Positions 24,975 through 33,558 of a stretch of DNA of 64,000 bases are shown piece after piece. The stretch comes from Phycobacter azelaicus. GTDB taxonomy: Bacteria; Pseudomonadota; Alphaproteobacteria; Rhodobacterales; Rhodobacteraceae. The stretch spans positions 2,016,001 through 2,080,000 of the forward strand of contig NZ_WKFH01000003.1 in assembly GCF_014884385.1 (NCBI RefSeq), given 5' to 3'. Below the pieces are notes generated by a model. The model was not told where the DNA came from and searched no databases. It saw only the letters and a list, made by a program, of their open reading frames with translations. The first letter of the stretch is position 1. Each line of letters starts with the position of its first letter. Made by a program: the position numbers and the translations under genes.

Positions 24975-25445
24975 TCAGGTCGCCCCGTCTTCCAGGACTG
25001 GCAACGAGAAACCAGCCTTGACCCGGTTCATCACCACCGAGGTGCGAAACCGCGCGATATTCTCCTCGTCAAAGAAATGCGCCCGTGTGAAAGCTTCGAA
25101 ATCGGCCATGTCACGGGCGGTCAGTATGACGATGAAATCGGCGTTGCCCGTCACATAGTAGCATTGCATGACCTCGGGCGCCTCGCTCATGCGGCGGCGG
25201 AAGCGGTCGATGTCGCTGGGTCGCTCGCTTTGAAGTGATACCTCGACAATCAGCATCAGGCCGCGACCCAGCTTCTCCGGGTTGAGCACGGCGATATCCG
25301 CATCGACATATCCTTGTGAACGCAGTCGTGCCAGGCGTTTGCGGCAGGCATCCGGTGAAAGGCTGACCTGTTTTGACAGTGCTTCTGCGGTCAGGCGGTT
25401 GTTGGTCTGAATGGCATTCAGGATCAACCTGTCGAATGTGTCCAA
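24975..25445 (-). CDS. Lrp/AsnC-family regulator
   Basis: The 156-residue protein has an N-terminal helix-turn-helix (LNAIQTNNRLTAEALSKQVSLSPDACRKRLARL) and a C-terminal RAM domain (YVTGNADFIVILTARDMADFEAF). The start is TTG 25445, with AAGAGGA upstream. It is divergent from the PLP-lyase/M24/racemase operon, with about 240 bp between them. Lrp-type regulators commonly control the adjacent amino-acid catabolic genes in response to the substrate; that assignment is inference here. Confidence 0.87.
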   Translation of the reverse strand: MDTFDRLILNAIQTNNRLTAEALSKQVSLSPDACRKRLARLRSQGYVDADIAVLNPEKLGRGLMLIVEVSLQSERPSDIDRFRRRMSEAPEVMQCYYVTGNADFIVILTARDMADFEAFTRAHFFDEENIARFRTSVVMNRVKAGFSLPVLEDGAT

Positions 25446-25683
25446 GCGGGTGTCCTCTTACCTGTGTGACTGTTGGCCCGGTGGGCCGCGCGTGTTCGCT
25501 TGATGGCGGCCTAATTTCCGACGTTCTTCAGGATAAAGCAGAGCTGTGATCCGTTTTCAAAGCGCATTTTGCCTAAACCGTCTGAATTTCGGTCAGAACG
25601 GCGTCGATATTTCCGATAAACCGACGTCAAGCTGAGCTATCCTTGCGCAGGGCTGCAAGGCAAGACAAGACGTGGGAGATCGC

Positions 25684-26775
25684 ATGGGCGTGGTATTGAG
25701 CAACACTCTCGAAAACATGTGGCGTGGCAAAGCGTTGCCGGTTGGGGGCGTTGCGGCGCCGATCCTTCCCAGCATCAACGCCGCTGCCGTGGCCAAGTTG
25801 TTGACCTTATGTCCCCGGCATGCGGTGACGCCCCTGATCGATGCAGACGATCTGGCGCAGGAGATCGGGGTCGGCCAGCTCTGGATCAAGGACGAGCGCG
25901 CCCGGATGGGGCTGGGCAGTTTCAAGGCGTTGGGAGCGGCCTATGCCATCGCCCGTGAAGCAGCGCAGGCCCTGCAGGAAGAAACGCCCGAGGAGCCGGT
26001 TTGGGACACCGCGCTTCAGGGGCGCACCTTTGTTACCGCCAGCGCTGGCAACCACGGGCTGTCGGTCGCTGCAGGGGCGCGACTGTTTGGGGCGCATGCG
26101 GTGATATTCCTTGCCGAGACCGTGCCCGACGCCTTTGCCGCGCGCCTGCGGGAAAAGGGCGCTGAGGTGGTGCGCGCAGGCAGCGATTACGAGGCCAGCA
26201 TGGCGGCCGCTGGGGCTGCGGCGGAGGAAAATGGCTGGTCGCTTTTGTCCGACAGCTCCTGGCCGGGATATACCGAGCCCGCGCGCGCGGTGATGGAGGG
26301 GTATCTGCAATTGGCAGCCGAAACCGCGACCCAGATGGATCAGGCGCCGACTCACATCGTGTTGCAGGCCGGGGTTGGCGGTATGGCTGCGGCAGTCGCG
26401 GCCTACGCACGCCACGTCTGGGGTGATGACCCGCAGATCGTGGTGGTCGAGCCTGACGTCGCGCCGGCCCTGATCGAGAGCATTCGGGCCGGACAGCTGG
26501 TCGATACCCTTGGTGCGGTGTCCTGCATGGGGCGCCTTGATTGCAAAACGCCGTCGCTGGTGGCGCTCAACGGGCTGGCCTGTGATGCGGATCTCTTTGT
26601 GACCATTTCGGAGGAGGAGGGCGCCGAAGCCGCGCAGACCTTGACCCGTATGGGATATGCCACAACGCCTTCGGGCGGGGCAGGGTTGGCGGCTCTTCTG
26701 ACGCACCGGATCCCGAATTGCGGCGCGGATGCTTCTGTGCTCGCGATCCTCAGTGAAGGGCGCGAAGATGGCTGA
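25684..26775 (+). CDS. PLP-dependent lyase, diaminopropionate ammonia-lyase-like / EutB-like
   Basis: This fold-type II PLP enzyme has 363 residues. The PLP Lys lies in LGSFKALGAAYA. The phosphate and substrate loop reads TASAGNHGLSVAAG, and the glycine loop QAGVGGMAAAV follows. Overall similarity is to diaminopropionate ammonia-lyase. As I recall, E. coli DpaL uses an Asp (DGNHG) as second catalytic base; here that position is Ala (SAGNHG), as in threonine dehydratase-like enzymes. The substrate may therefore be an L-configured amino acid other than diaminopropionate. ATG 25684 follows GGGAG. It overlaps the M24 gene by 8 bp. Confidence 0.78.
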   Translation: MGVVLSNTLENMWRGKALPVGGVAAPILPSINAAAVAKLLTLCPRHAVTPLIDADDLAQEIGVGQLWIKDERARMGLGSFKALGAAYAIAREAAQALQEETPEEPVWDTALQGRTFVTASAGNHGLSVAAGARLFGAHAVIFLAETVPDAFAARLREKGAEVVRAGSDYEASMAAAGAAAEENGWSLLSDSSWPGYTEPARAVMEGYLQLAAETATQMDQAPTHIVLQAGVGGMAAAVAAYARHVWGDDPQIVVVEPDVAPALIESIRAGQLVDTLGAVSCMGRLDCKTPSLVALNGLACDADLFVTISEEEGAEAAQTLTRMGYATTPSGGAGLAALLTHRIPNCGADASVLAILSEGREDG

Positions 26776-27931
26776 GCCAGCGCGTGGCTTTCAGCGATCA
26801 GAGTTCCTGCGCCGCTGCGGTGCGCTTCAGGCGGGGCTGAGGGCTGCGGGGATGGACGCGCTGCTGCTGACCACGGCGGCGGATATCTTTTATGTCACCG
26901 GCTTTCTGACCCGGTTCTGGGAAAGCCCCGCGCGCCCCTGGTTCGTGGTGGTCCCGGCGAAAGGCGATCCGGTGGCGGTGATCCCCTCCATCGGCGCCGA
27001 GTTGATGGGACAGACCTGGGTTGCAGAGATCCGGACTTGGGATGCGCCCGATCCCGAGGACGATGGGGTCAGCCTTCTGGCCACGACACTTGGCGACCTT
27101 GTGCCCGAGCAGGGCGTGATCGGCACGCCGATGGGGATGGAAACACAGCTGCGTATGGCACTGGGGGACTATTTCGCGCTGACGGCACGTCTTGCGCCGC
27201 GCCGGATGGTGGATGCCACCGATGTGGTGCAGCGCGTGCGGGAGGTGAAGTCAGAGGCCGAGGTGGACAAGATTCGCGCCGCCTGCGCAGTGGCGGATCG
27301 CACCTTTGCCCGCGTGCCAGAGTTCGCAAGTCTCGGGCGGCCGCTTGATGCGGTCTTTCGCGACTTCCAGCGCGTTCTGCTGGAGGAAGGTGCCGATTGG
27401 GTCAGCTATACGGCGGGCGGCGCCGGGCAGGGTGGATATGGAGATGTGATTTCCCCTGCGACAGCGCAGCCGCTGGCACGGGGCGATGTGCTGATGCTGG
27501 ACACCGGCGCAGTGCGGGATGGGTATTTCTGCGATTTTGATCGAAACTATGCCATTGGCGATGTCGCGCCAGACACGATGCGTGCACATGCGGCTCTTTT
27601 TGCGGCGACGGATCTGGCACTGGAGACCCTGCGCCCCGGCATGACGGCAGCCGATGTGCACCGGATCCTGTGCGAAGGGATGCGCGCACATGGCGCCACG
27701 CCCGGTGGCGGGCGGCTGGGGCATGGGCTAGGGGTGACCCTGACTGAATGGCCCTCTTTCACGCCAAAGGATCAGACGGTCTTGCGGTCGGGCATGGTCC
27801 TGACGCTGGAGCCGGGGGCGCAGATCGCACCGGGACGCATCCTTGTCCACGAAGAAAACATCGTATTGCGCGAGGGCGGCCCGGAACTCCTGTCAACCCG
27901 CGCTCCTGCGGACTTGCCGGTTCTGGAGTGA
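26768..27931 (+). CDS. M24-family metallohydrolase (Xaa-Pro peptidase / ectoine-hydrolase-like)
   Basis: The 387-residue protein has the creatinase-type N-terminal domain (SEFLRRCGALQAGLRAAGMDALLLTT) and the pita-bread metal site. The ligands are Asp in MLDTGAV, Asp in FCDFDRN, His in GRLGHGLGV, Glu in LTLEPGAQ and Glu in VHEENIV; all five are present. The family includes proline peptidases, creatinase and ectoine hydrolase (EutD/DoeA). Its place beside a PLP lyase and a racemase-type enzyme favours hydrolysis of an amide or cyclic amino-acid derivative over peptide cleavage. It overlaps the lyase stop by 8 bp and is coupled to it. Confidence 0.84.
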   Translation: MAEPARGFQRSEFLRRCGALQAGLRAAGMDALLLTTAADIFYVTGFLTRFWESPARPWFVVVPAKGDPVAVIPSIGAELMGQTWVAEIRTWDAPDPEDDGVSLLATTLGDLVPEQGVIGTPMGMETQLRMALGDYFALTARLAPRRMVDATDVVQRVREVKSEAEVDKIRAACAVADRTFARVPEFASLGRPLDAVFRDFQRVLLEEGADWVSYTAGGAGQGGYGDVISPATAQPLARGDVLMLDTGAVRDGYFCDFDRNYAIGDVAPDTMRAHAALFAATDLALETLRPGMTAADVHRILCEGMRAHGATPGGGRLGHGLGVTLTEWPSFTPKDQTVLRSGMVLTLEPGAQIAPGRILVHEENIVLREGGPELLSTRAPADLPVLE

Positions 27932-27935
27932 TCCA

Positions 27936-28685
27936 ATGCAGCATTTTCCATATGATCTGACAGGTCCGATCGGCAGCCGTGCCACACTGGGGCTGATCGT
28001 ACTGCAGGTGGATGAAACGCTGGAACAGGACATGCGCCGCCTGCTGCCCGGAGGCGATGTGGCCCATCACGTGACACGCATTCCCAGCGGGGACGCTCTG
28101 ACGCCCGATACCATCGCCACGATGGAGGGCACACTGCCAGCCGCCGCGGCTCTGTTGCCCCCGGCGGCTGCGTTCGATGTGATCGGCTATGGCTGCACCT
28201 CGGGCACCACGTTGATCGGGGCGGACCGAGTGGCGGATCTGGTGCGTCAGGGCGCCGCCTCGGCCCATGTTACTGATCCTCTGAGCGCGGCTCTGGCGGC
28301 GCTGGAGAGTTTGGGTATCCAGTCGCTGGCGATCGTGTCGCCCTACGTGGATAGCGTCAGCGCTCCGGTTCGAGACGCCTTTGCGGCGCAGGGGTATGAG
28401 GTACGCGCGACCGCCTCTTTCGGTGAAGAGGTGGAGGCGCGGGTGGCACGGATTGATCCCGCCTCGATTCGCGCGGCCGCCTTGTCCGTTGCGGATGATG
28501 CAGACGCGGTTTTCTTGTCTTGCACGAACCTGCGCACGCTGGACATCATCGAGGATCTGGAGGCGGTCCTTGGCAAACCGGTCCTGAGCAGCAATCAGGT
28601 TTTGGCCTGGCATATGGCAAAGCTTGCCAAGATATCAGAGGTTTGCAACGGTCCCGGCCATCTGTTTCAGACATTGCCCGTTTGA
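27936..28685 (+). CDS. Asp/Glu racemase-superfamily enzyme (maleate isomerase / EutA-like)
   Basis: The 249-residue product carries two catalytic cysteines at the positions of the family: YGCTSGTTLIG near residue 89 and LSCTNLRTLDI near residue 194. The N-terminus (RATLGLIVLQVDETLEQDM) matches maleate cis-trans isomerase and EutA-like proteins more than amino-acid racemases. ATG 27936 lies 4 bp after the M24 stop. It is the third gene of a short operon and is followed by an AT-rich stretch and a leader RNA candidate. The substrate is unknown. Confidence 0.78.
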   Translation: MQHFPYDLTGPIGSRATLGLIVLQVDETLEQDMRRLLPGGDVAHHVTRIPSGDALTPDTIATMEGTLPAAAALLPPAAAFDVIGYGCTSGTTLIGADRVADLVRQGAASAHVTDPLSAALAALESLGIQSLAIVSPYVDSVSAPVRDAFAAQGYEVRATASFGEEVEARVARIDPASIRAAALSVADDADAVFLSCTNLRTLDIIEDLEAVLGKPVLSSNQVLAWHMAKLAKISEVCNGPGHLFQTLPV

Positions 28686-28754
28686 ATGGCGCTGGTGCGA
28701 AGAGGTCTGAATTATATTTTAGGGTTTAATATTTTAATCTTGAAATAACTACGT
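28686..28754 (+). promoter_or_regulatory. AT-rich promoter region before the ABC importer leader
   Basis: The stretch 28708-28750 is almost wholly A and T, in sharp contrast to its surroundings, and sits directly before the structured leader. It is the natural place for the promoter of the importer operon. I cannot choose -35 and -10 boxes with confidence. Confidence 0.4.
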
Positions 28755-28760
28755 GAAGCT

Positions 28761-28976
28761 GCCTAGAGTTTCTCTATCGGTCCTCGCAACTGCGAACCTG
28801 CCAGTCAAAAAGAGCAGGCGTTTGCGGGTGGTGCGATGGAAATGCGCCTTGAGAGATGCCACGCCCGGTAAAACGGGCGGAAGGTACCCCGCTAGAGGGA
28901 AAAGGTCACGAAGGGCTGGCGCCCTGCGCCCTAAGGCGGAATAGTGGTGCCATGGAGATAACCGCGGGCAACGCGG
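28761..28976 (+). ncRNA. Candidate structured leader RNA (orphan riboswitch-like element)
   Basis: About 215 nt before the importer can fold into a series of stems. CGCAA 28785-28789 pairs with TTGCG 28822-28826, enclosing CCTGC 28797-28801 with GCAGG 28814-28818. GTGG 28828-28831 pairs with CCAC 28859-28862. CGCCCG 28862-28867 pairs with CGGGCG 28874-28879. GGTACC 28883-28888 pairs with GGTGCC 28946-28951, enclosing CCGC 28889-28892 with GCGG 28936-28939 and AGGGC 28912-28916 with GCCCT 28921-28925. CCGCG/CGCGG lies at 28962-28976. There is no convincing reading frame. It matches no riboswitch consensus I can recall. Confidence 0.45.
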
Positions 28977-29013
28977 ATCCGGCCCAATAACTGCAATAGG
29001 GAGACTTTGGGAA

Positions 29014-30150
29014 ATGAAAGCAATCAAGACACTGGCGCTGGCAACCGCCGTATCCGCGCTCGCCATGGCGGCGCAGGCGGACACCAAGATCGGCATGATC
29101 ACCACCCTTTCCGGCGGCGGCGCCGGTCTCGGTGTGGATGTGCGCGACGGGTTCATGCTGGCCATCGAAAAAGCGGGCCGCGACGATATCGAAGTGGTGA
29201 TCGAGGACGATCAGCGCAAACCCGAAAGCGCGGTTCAGATCGCCGATCAGATGATCCAGTCCGAGAAGGTGGACATCATGACCGGCATCATCTGGTCGAA
29301 CCTTGCCATGGCCGTTGTGCCTGCTGCCACCGCGCAGGGCGTGTTTTACCTCTCGCCCAATGCCGGCCCCTCGGCCCTGGCGGGCAAGCGCTGCCACGAG
29401 AACTACTTCAACGTCGCTTGGCAGAACGACAACCTGCATGAGGCCGCCGGTGCCTATGCCAGCGCCGAAGGCTTTAAGAACACCTTCATCCTCGCGCCCA
29501 ACTACCCGGCGGGCAAGGACGCTCTGACCGGGTACAAACGCATGTACGAAGGCGATCTGGCCGGTGAAATCTACACCAAACTGGGTCAGACCGACTATGC
29601 TGCCGAGATCGCCCAGATCCGGGCCTCCGGTGCGGATTCGGTGTTCTTCTTCCTGCCCGGCGGCATGGGGATCTCCTTCCTCAAGCAATATGCCGACAGC
29701 GGCGTCGATCTGCCGGTCGTTGGGCCAGCCTTCAGCTTTGATCAGGGCATCCTGCAAGCCGTGGGTGAAGCGGCGCTGGGTGTAAAAAACACCTCCCAGT
29801 GGAACAAGGATCTGGACAACGCGGCCAACGCCGAATTCGTGGCAGGCTTTCAGGAGAAATACGGCCGTCTGCCCTCGCTTTACGCCAGCCAGGGCTATGA
29901 CACCGCCAACCTGATCCTGAGTGCGCTTGAGAAGGCCGATGTATCCGACAAGGACGCTTTCCGCGCGGCTCTGGAAGCGGCGGAATTCGCCTCGGTGCGG
30001 GGAGAGTTCAAATTCGGCCCCAACCATCACCCGATCCAGAACATCTATGTGCGCGAAGTGATCAAGGAAGGCGAGGTCTTCACCAACAAGATCATCGCCA
30101 CCGGCCTTGAGATGCGCGGCGACGCCTACGCTGCCGAGTGCAAGATGTAA
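29014..30150 (+). CDS. ABC transporter substrate-binding protein (branched-chain amino acid/amide type)
   Basis: The 378-residue periplasmic binding protein has a signal peptide (MKAIKTLALATAVSALAMAAQA) and a Peripla_BP_6 fold. Family stretches are IGMITTLSGGGAGLGVDVRDGFMLAI, VVIEDDQRKPESAVQIADQMI and YASQGYDTANLILSALEKA. It is the first gene of a complete five-gene importer. The ribosome site AGGGAG lies 11-16 bp before ATG 29014, and a long apparently structured leader precedes it. Family ligands include branched-chain amino acids, amides, urea and aromatic acids. The upstream amino-acid-derivative catabolic genes suggest a related nitrogen compound. Confidence 0.9.
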   Translation: MKAIKTLALATAVSALAMAAQADTKIGMITTLSGGGAGLGVDVRDGFMLAIEKAGRDDIEVVIEDDQRKPESAVQIADQMIQSEKVDIMTGIIWSNLAMAVVPAATAQGVFYLSPNAGPSALAGKRCHENYFNVAWQNDNLHEAAGAYASAEGFKNTFILAPNYPAGKDALTGYKRMYEGDLAGEIYTKLGQTDYAAEIAQIRASGADSVFFFLPGGMGISFLKQYADSGVDLPVVGPAFSFDQGILQAVGEAALGVKNTSQWNKDLDNAANAEFVAGFQEKYGRLPSLYASQGYDTANLILSALEKADVSDKDAFRAALEAAEFASVRGEFKFGPNHHPIQNIYVREVIKEGEVFTNKIIATGLEMRGDAYAAECKM

Positions 30151-30211
30151 GAGACCTCCAATCTCGCGGGGGCGCTGACGAAAGGCGCCCCTGCAGTGGC
30201 GGAACATTCCC

Positions 30212-31132
30212 ATGTCCATACTCCTCATTCTTGAGCAGGTCCTGAACGGGTTGCAGTTCGGGGTCATGCTATTCCTCATGGCTGCGGGCCTGACGCTGGT
30301 CTTCGGCGTGATGGGGCTGATCAACCTCGCCCATGGCGCGCTTTACATGGTGGGGGCCTTTGCCGCCGCCGCCGTGGCGGGGCTGACCGGATCCTTTCTG
30401 TTGGCGCTGGTGGCGAGCCTTGCGGCCGCCGCAGCGGCTGGCGCGATTGTCGAGGTTGCCGTGATCCGGCGGCTTTATGATCGCGATCACCTTGATCAGG
30501 TGCTGGCCACATTCGCGCTGATCCTGATTTTCTCTGAAGGGACGCGCTGGATCTTTGGTTCCTTCCCGCTGTTCCTTGATGTGCCGGATTACCTCTCTGG
30601 CCCGGTGACACTGCCCGGGGGAATCGAGTATCCCATGTACCGGCTTACGATCATTGCCATCGGTCTTGTGGTGGCGGCGGCGCTGTTCTGGCTGATTGCC
30701 CGCACCCGGATCGGTATCCAGATCCGCGCAGGCGAAGCCGATCGCGAGATGATCGCGGCGCTGGGAGTAGACATTTCCAAGCTCTATACGCTGGTCTTTG
30801 CCCTTGGCGCGGCGCTGGCCGGCCTTGCGGGCGCCCTGGTCGGCGCGATCCAGTCGGTGCAGGTCGGCATGGGAGAGCCTGTGCTGATCCTGGCCTTCGT
30901 GGTGATCGTGATTGGCGGTATCGGGTCGATCAAGGGGGCCCTTGTCGGTGCTGTTCTGGTGGGGCTGACCGACACGCTGGGCAAGGTGTTTCTGCCGCAA
31001 TTCTTTGGGCTGTTCCTTGAGCCTGCCAGTGCAACCTCCGTGGGCGCTTCGCTCGCCTCTATGCTGATCTACATCCTGATGGCGCTGGTTCTGCTCGTGC
31101 GCCCGTCGGGCCTATATGGGGGGAGCAACTGA
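30212..31132 (+). CDS. ABC permease, LivH type
   Basis: A 306-residue inner-membrane permease with about eight helices. It has the LivH start (LLILEQVLNGLQFGVMLFLMAAGLTLVFGVMGLINLAHGALYMVGAF) and the cytoplasmic coupling loop RAGEADREMIAALGVDI that docks on the ATPases. The gene follows the binding protein by 61 bp, and its stop overlaps the LivM-type start by one base (TGATG). Pairs with the next permease to form the channel. Confidence 0.92.
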   Translation: MSILLILEQVLNGLQFGVMLFLMAAGLTLVFGVMGLINLAHGALYMVGAFAAAAVAGLTGSFLLALVASLAAAAAAGAIVEVAVIRRLYDRDHLDQVLATFALILIFSEGTRWIFGSFPLFLDVPDYLSGPVTLPGGIEYPMYRLTIIAIGLVVAAALFWLIARTRIGIQIRAGEADREMIAALGVDISKLYTLVFALGAALAGLAGALVGAIQSVQVGMGEPVLILAFVVIVIGGIGSIKGALVGAVLVGLTDTLGKVFLPQFFGLFLEPASATSVGASLASMLIYILMALVLLVRPSGLYGGSN

Positions 31133-32118
31133 TGCCGACCCGCGAAACAACATTGAACATCGCGCTGGCCGCGACCCTCTTGGCGGTGCCGCTTCTGGCG
31201 CTGGCGATGGATGAGATCTTTATCATTACGCTGGCCACCAAGGTTGCGATCCTGGCGCTGGCCGGTGTCGGCCTCAATATCGCGCTGGGCATCGGCGGCC
31301 TGGTGAGCCTTGGGCACGCGGCCTTTTTCGGGATCGGCGGCTATGCAATGGGGATCCTTGCTGCGCATGCGCAGAACTATGACCCGATCATGGAGGTGCC
31401 TTTCCTGATCGAGGGTACCAACCAGATGCCCATCATCTGGCTGGTTGCCATCGTCGCCAGCGCATTGGCGGCGCTGGTGATCGGGGCGCTTTCCCTACGC
31501 ACCTCGGGCGTCTATTTCATCATGATCACGCTGGCCTTCGGGCAGATGCTGTACTACTTCGCGATCAGCTGGTCTGCCTATGGCGGCGAGGATGGTCAGT
31601 CGATCTGGGTGCGCAACGAATTCCCGGGCCTTAACACGCTCGATCCGATCCAGTTCTTCCTGATTGCATATGTGATCTTATGCGTGGTGCTGGTCTTTTC
31701 TGCGCGCCTTGCACGCTCACCTTTTGGCCTTGCCTTGGCGGCGGCCCGGCAGACCGAGGAACGCGTGATGACCGTGGGCCTCACGCCCTTTCATTTGCGG
31801 CTCGTGGCCTTTGTCATCTCGGGCGCGATCACCGGGCTTGCCGGGGCGCTTTATGCCGACCTTAATCGCTTTGTCAGCCCCACCATGCTCAGCTGGCACA
31901 CCAGCGGTGAGATCATGGTCTTCGTGATCATCGGCGGGGTGGGGCGTCTGTTCGGCCCGCTCGTGGGCGCGGCGGTCTTTATCCTTTTGGAGCATATCCT
32001 TGGGGGTTTCAGCGAATACTGGCAGATCTTCCTCGGCCTCTTGCTCCTCCTGATGGTGCTGTTCGCACGCGGCGGATTGATCGGAGCCGTCGCCGGACGG
32101 GAGGTGGCCCATGACTGA
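31132..32118 (+). CDS. ABC permease, LivM type
   Basis: A 328-residue permease with about nine helices. LivM features are LAGVGLNIALGIGGLVSLGHAAFFGIGGYAMGIL and the coupling loop AARQTEERVMTVGLTPFHLRL. The stretch IIGGVGRLFGPLVGAAVF near the C-terminus is also typical. It is coupled at both ends (1-bp overlap upstream, 8-bp overlap with the ATPase gene). Confidence 0.92.
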   Translation: MPTRETTLNIALAATLLAVPLLALAMDEIFIITLATKVAILALAGVGLNIALGIGGLVSLGHAAFFGIGGYAMGILAAHAQNYDPIMEVPFLIEGTNQMPIIWLVAIVASALAALVIGALSLRTSGVYFIMITLAFGQMLYYFAISWSAYGGEDGQSIWVRNEFPGLNTLDPIQFFLIAYVILCVVLVFSARLARSPFGLALAAARQTEERVMTVGLTPFHLRLVAFVISGAITGLAGALYADLNRFVSPTMLSWHTSGEIMVFVIIGGVGRLFGPLVGAAVFILLEHILGGFSEYWQIFLGLLLLLMVLFARGGLIGAVAGREVAHD

Positions 32119-32872
32119 CATGACCCCGGTTCTGAAGGTTGAGGGCATCAGCAAAAGCTTTGGCGCGCTGAAGGCCAGCGACAATGTGAGCCTTGATCTG
32201 CGGCCCGGTGAAATCCACGCCCTGATCGGCCCCAATGGTGCGGGCAAATCCACCCTGATCAAGCAGATCTCGGGCAGCCTGCGCCCCGATAGTGGCCGGA
32301 TCGAGGTTCTGGGCCGCGATGTCACCGATCTTGATACCGTGGCGCGGGCGCGGCTGGGGCTGGGGCGGACCTTCCAGATCTCGTCCCTCGCCATGGAGTT
32401 CACGGTGCTGCAGAACGTGGTCCTTGGCGCGCTGGGCGCGCGGGGGCGGGCGTTTTCCTTCTTCCGCAACGTGATGAAGGACAAGGCCCTGCTGGAACCT
32501 GCGCAGCGCGCACTGGAACGCGTCGGCCTACAGGAGGAAGCGCAGCGGCGCACCGCCGATCTGTCCCACGGGCAGCGTCGCCAGCTGGAGGTCGCCGTGG
32601 CGCTGACACTTCAGCCGAAACTTTTCCTGATGGATGAACCCATGGCGGGTCTGGGGGCGAGCGGGTCCAAGGCCCTGACGGGTTTTCTGGATGAGCTGCG
32701 CCATGAGGCGCCGATCCTCTTGGTCGAACATGACATGGACGCGGTTTTCGCCCTCGCCGACAGGATCAGCGTGCTGGTCTACGGTGCGGTGATCGCCACC
32801 GGCACGGCGGATGAGATCCGCGCCAACCCAGAGGTGCGCCGCGCATACCTCGGAGAGGAGGACGCCGCATGA
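32111..32872 (+). CDS. ABC ATP-binding subunit, LivG type
   Basis: The 253-residue ATPase has Walker A GPNGAGKST near residue 41, the Q-loop Gln in GRTFQISSL, the ABC signature as LSHGQRRQLEVAVAL (a DLSHG variant usual for LivG), Walker B LFLMDEP with Glu, and the switch His in LVEHDM. The C-terminal extension (TGTADEIRANPEVRRAYLGEE) is the LivG regulatory tail. All catalytic residues are present. Confidence 0.92.
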   Translation: MTDMTPVLKVEGISKSFGALKASDNVSLDLRPGEIHALIGPNGAGKSTLIKQISGSLRPDSGRIEVLGRDVTDLDTVARARLGLGRTFQISSLAMEFTVLQNVVLGALGARGRAFSFFRNVMKDKALLEPAQRALERVGLQEEAQRRTADLSHGQRRQLEVAVALTLQPKLFLMDEPMAGLGASGSKALTGFLDELRHEAPILLVEHDMDAVFALADRISVLVYGAVIATGTADEIRANPEVRRAYLGEEDAA

Positions 32873-33558
32873 GCCTGTTGTCCCTGAAGAATATCGAAGC
32901 CTCCTACGGCCCCTCGCAGGCGCTGTTTGGCGTTTCGCTGGATCTCGCCGAGGGTGAGGTCGTCGCCCTGATGGGCCGCAACGGTATGGGCAAGACCACT
33001 ACCATCAAGTCGATCTGCGGCATGGTCCAGCCTTTTGCTGGTGATCTGCGGTTCGATGGCCACGACCTGCGGCAGCTTCCGTCGCACAAGATTGCGCGGC
33101 TGGGCATCGGCCTTGTGCCCGAGGGGCGGCGTTGTTTCGGCCCGCTGACGGTAGAGGAAAACCTGACCGCCGCCGCCCGCCCGGGGCATTGGGATTTCGA
33201 CCGGGTGGCGGGCCTGTTTCCGCGCCTGAAAGAGCGGCGCGACCAGACCGCCAGTTCGCTCTCGGGCGGAGAGCAGCAGATGCTCGCCATTGGCCGCGCC
33301 CTGATGACCAACCCGCGCCTGTTGATCCTAGACGAGGCAACCGAGGGCCTCGCCCCCGTGGTGCGGCAGGAAATCTGGGCGGCCATTGCGCAGCTGAAAC
33401 GCGAGGCGGGCCTGTCGATCCTGGTGGTGGACAAGACGCTGAAGGAGCTCGCCCAGATCGCCGATCACGCGGTGATCCTGAACCGAGGTCAAAGCGTCTG
33501 GACTGGGAAAATGGAGGAGTTGACCCCGGATCTGACGGATCAGTATTTGGGGGTTTGA
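32869..33558 (+). CDS. ABC ATP-binding subunit, LivF type
   Basis: The second ATPase of the importer, 229 residues. Walker A is GRNGMGKTT near residue 37, LVPEGRRCFGPLTVEENL follows in LivF style, the signature is LSGGEQQMLAIGRALM, and Walker B is LLILDEATEGLAP. At the switch position it reads LVVDKTL rather than the usual VEQ-type residue. The Lys/Thr in place of His or Gln is seen in some LivF proteins and may not matter. It overlaps the LivG-type gene by ATGA and ends the operon. Confidence 0.9.
   Translation: MSLLSLKNIEASYGPSQALFGVSLDLAEGEVVALMGRNGMGKTTTIKSICGMVQPFAGDLRFDGHDLRQLPSHKIARLGIGLVPEGRRCFGPLTVEENLTAAARPGHWDFDRVAGLFPRLKERRDQTASSLSGGEQQMLAIGRALMTNPRLLILDEATEGLAPVVRQEIWAAIAQLKREAGLSILVVDKTLKELAQIADHAVILNRGQSVWTGKMEELTPDLTDQYLGV

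Noticed and set aside
28761..28976. Guanidine-I (ykkC) riboswitch
   Set aside because: A CTAGAGTTTC stretch and a CCCGG-TAAAA-CGGG hairpin resemble parts of it. The conserved CUAGGGUUCCG and GGUCCGAGAG segments are absent and the order of elements differs, so I keep it as unclassified.
28761..28976. RNase P, two-piece tmRNA or SRP RNA
   Set aside because: The universally conserved RNase P cores, a tmRNA tag frame ending in AA or a T-loop, and the SRP tetraloop segment are all missing.
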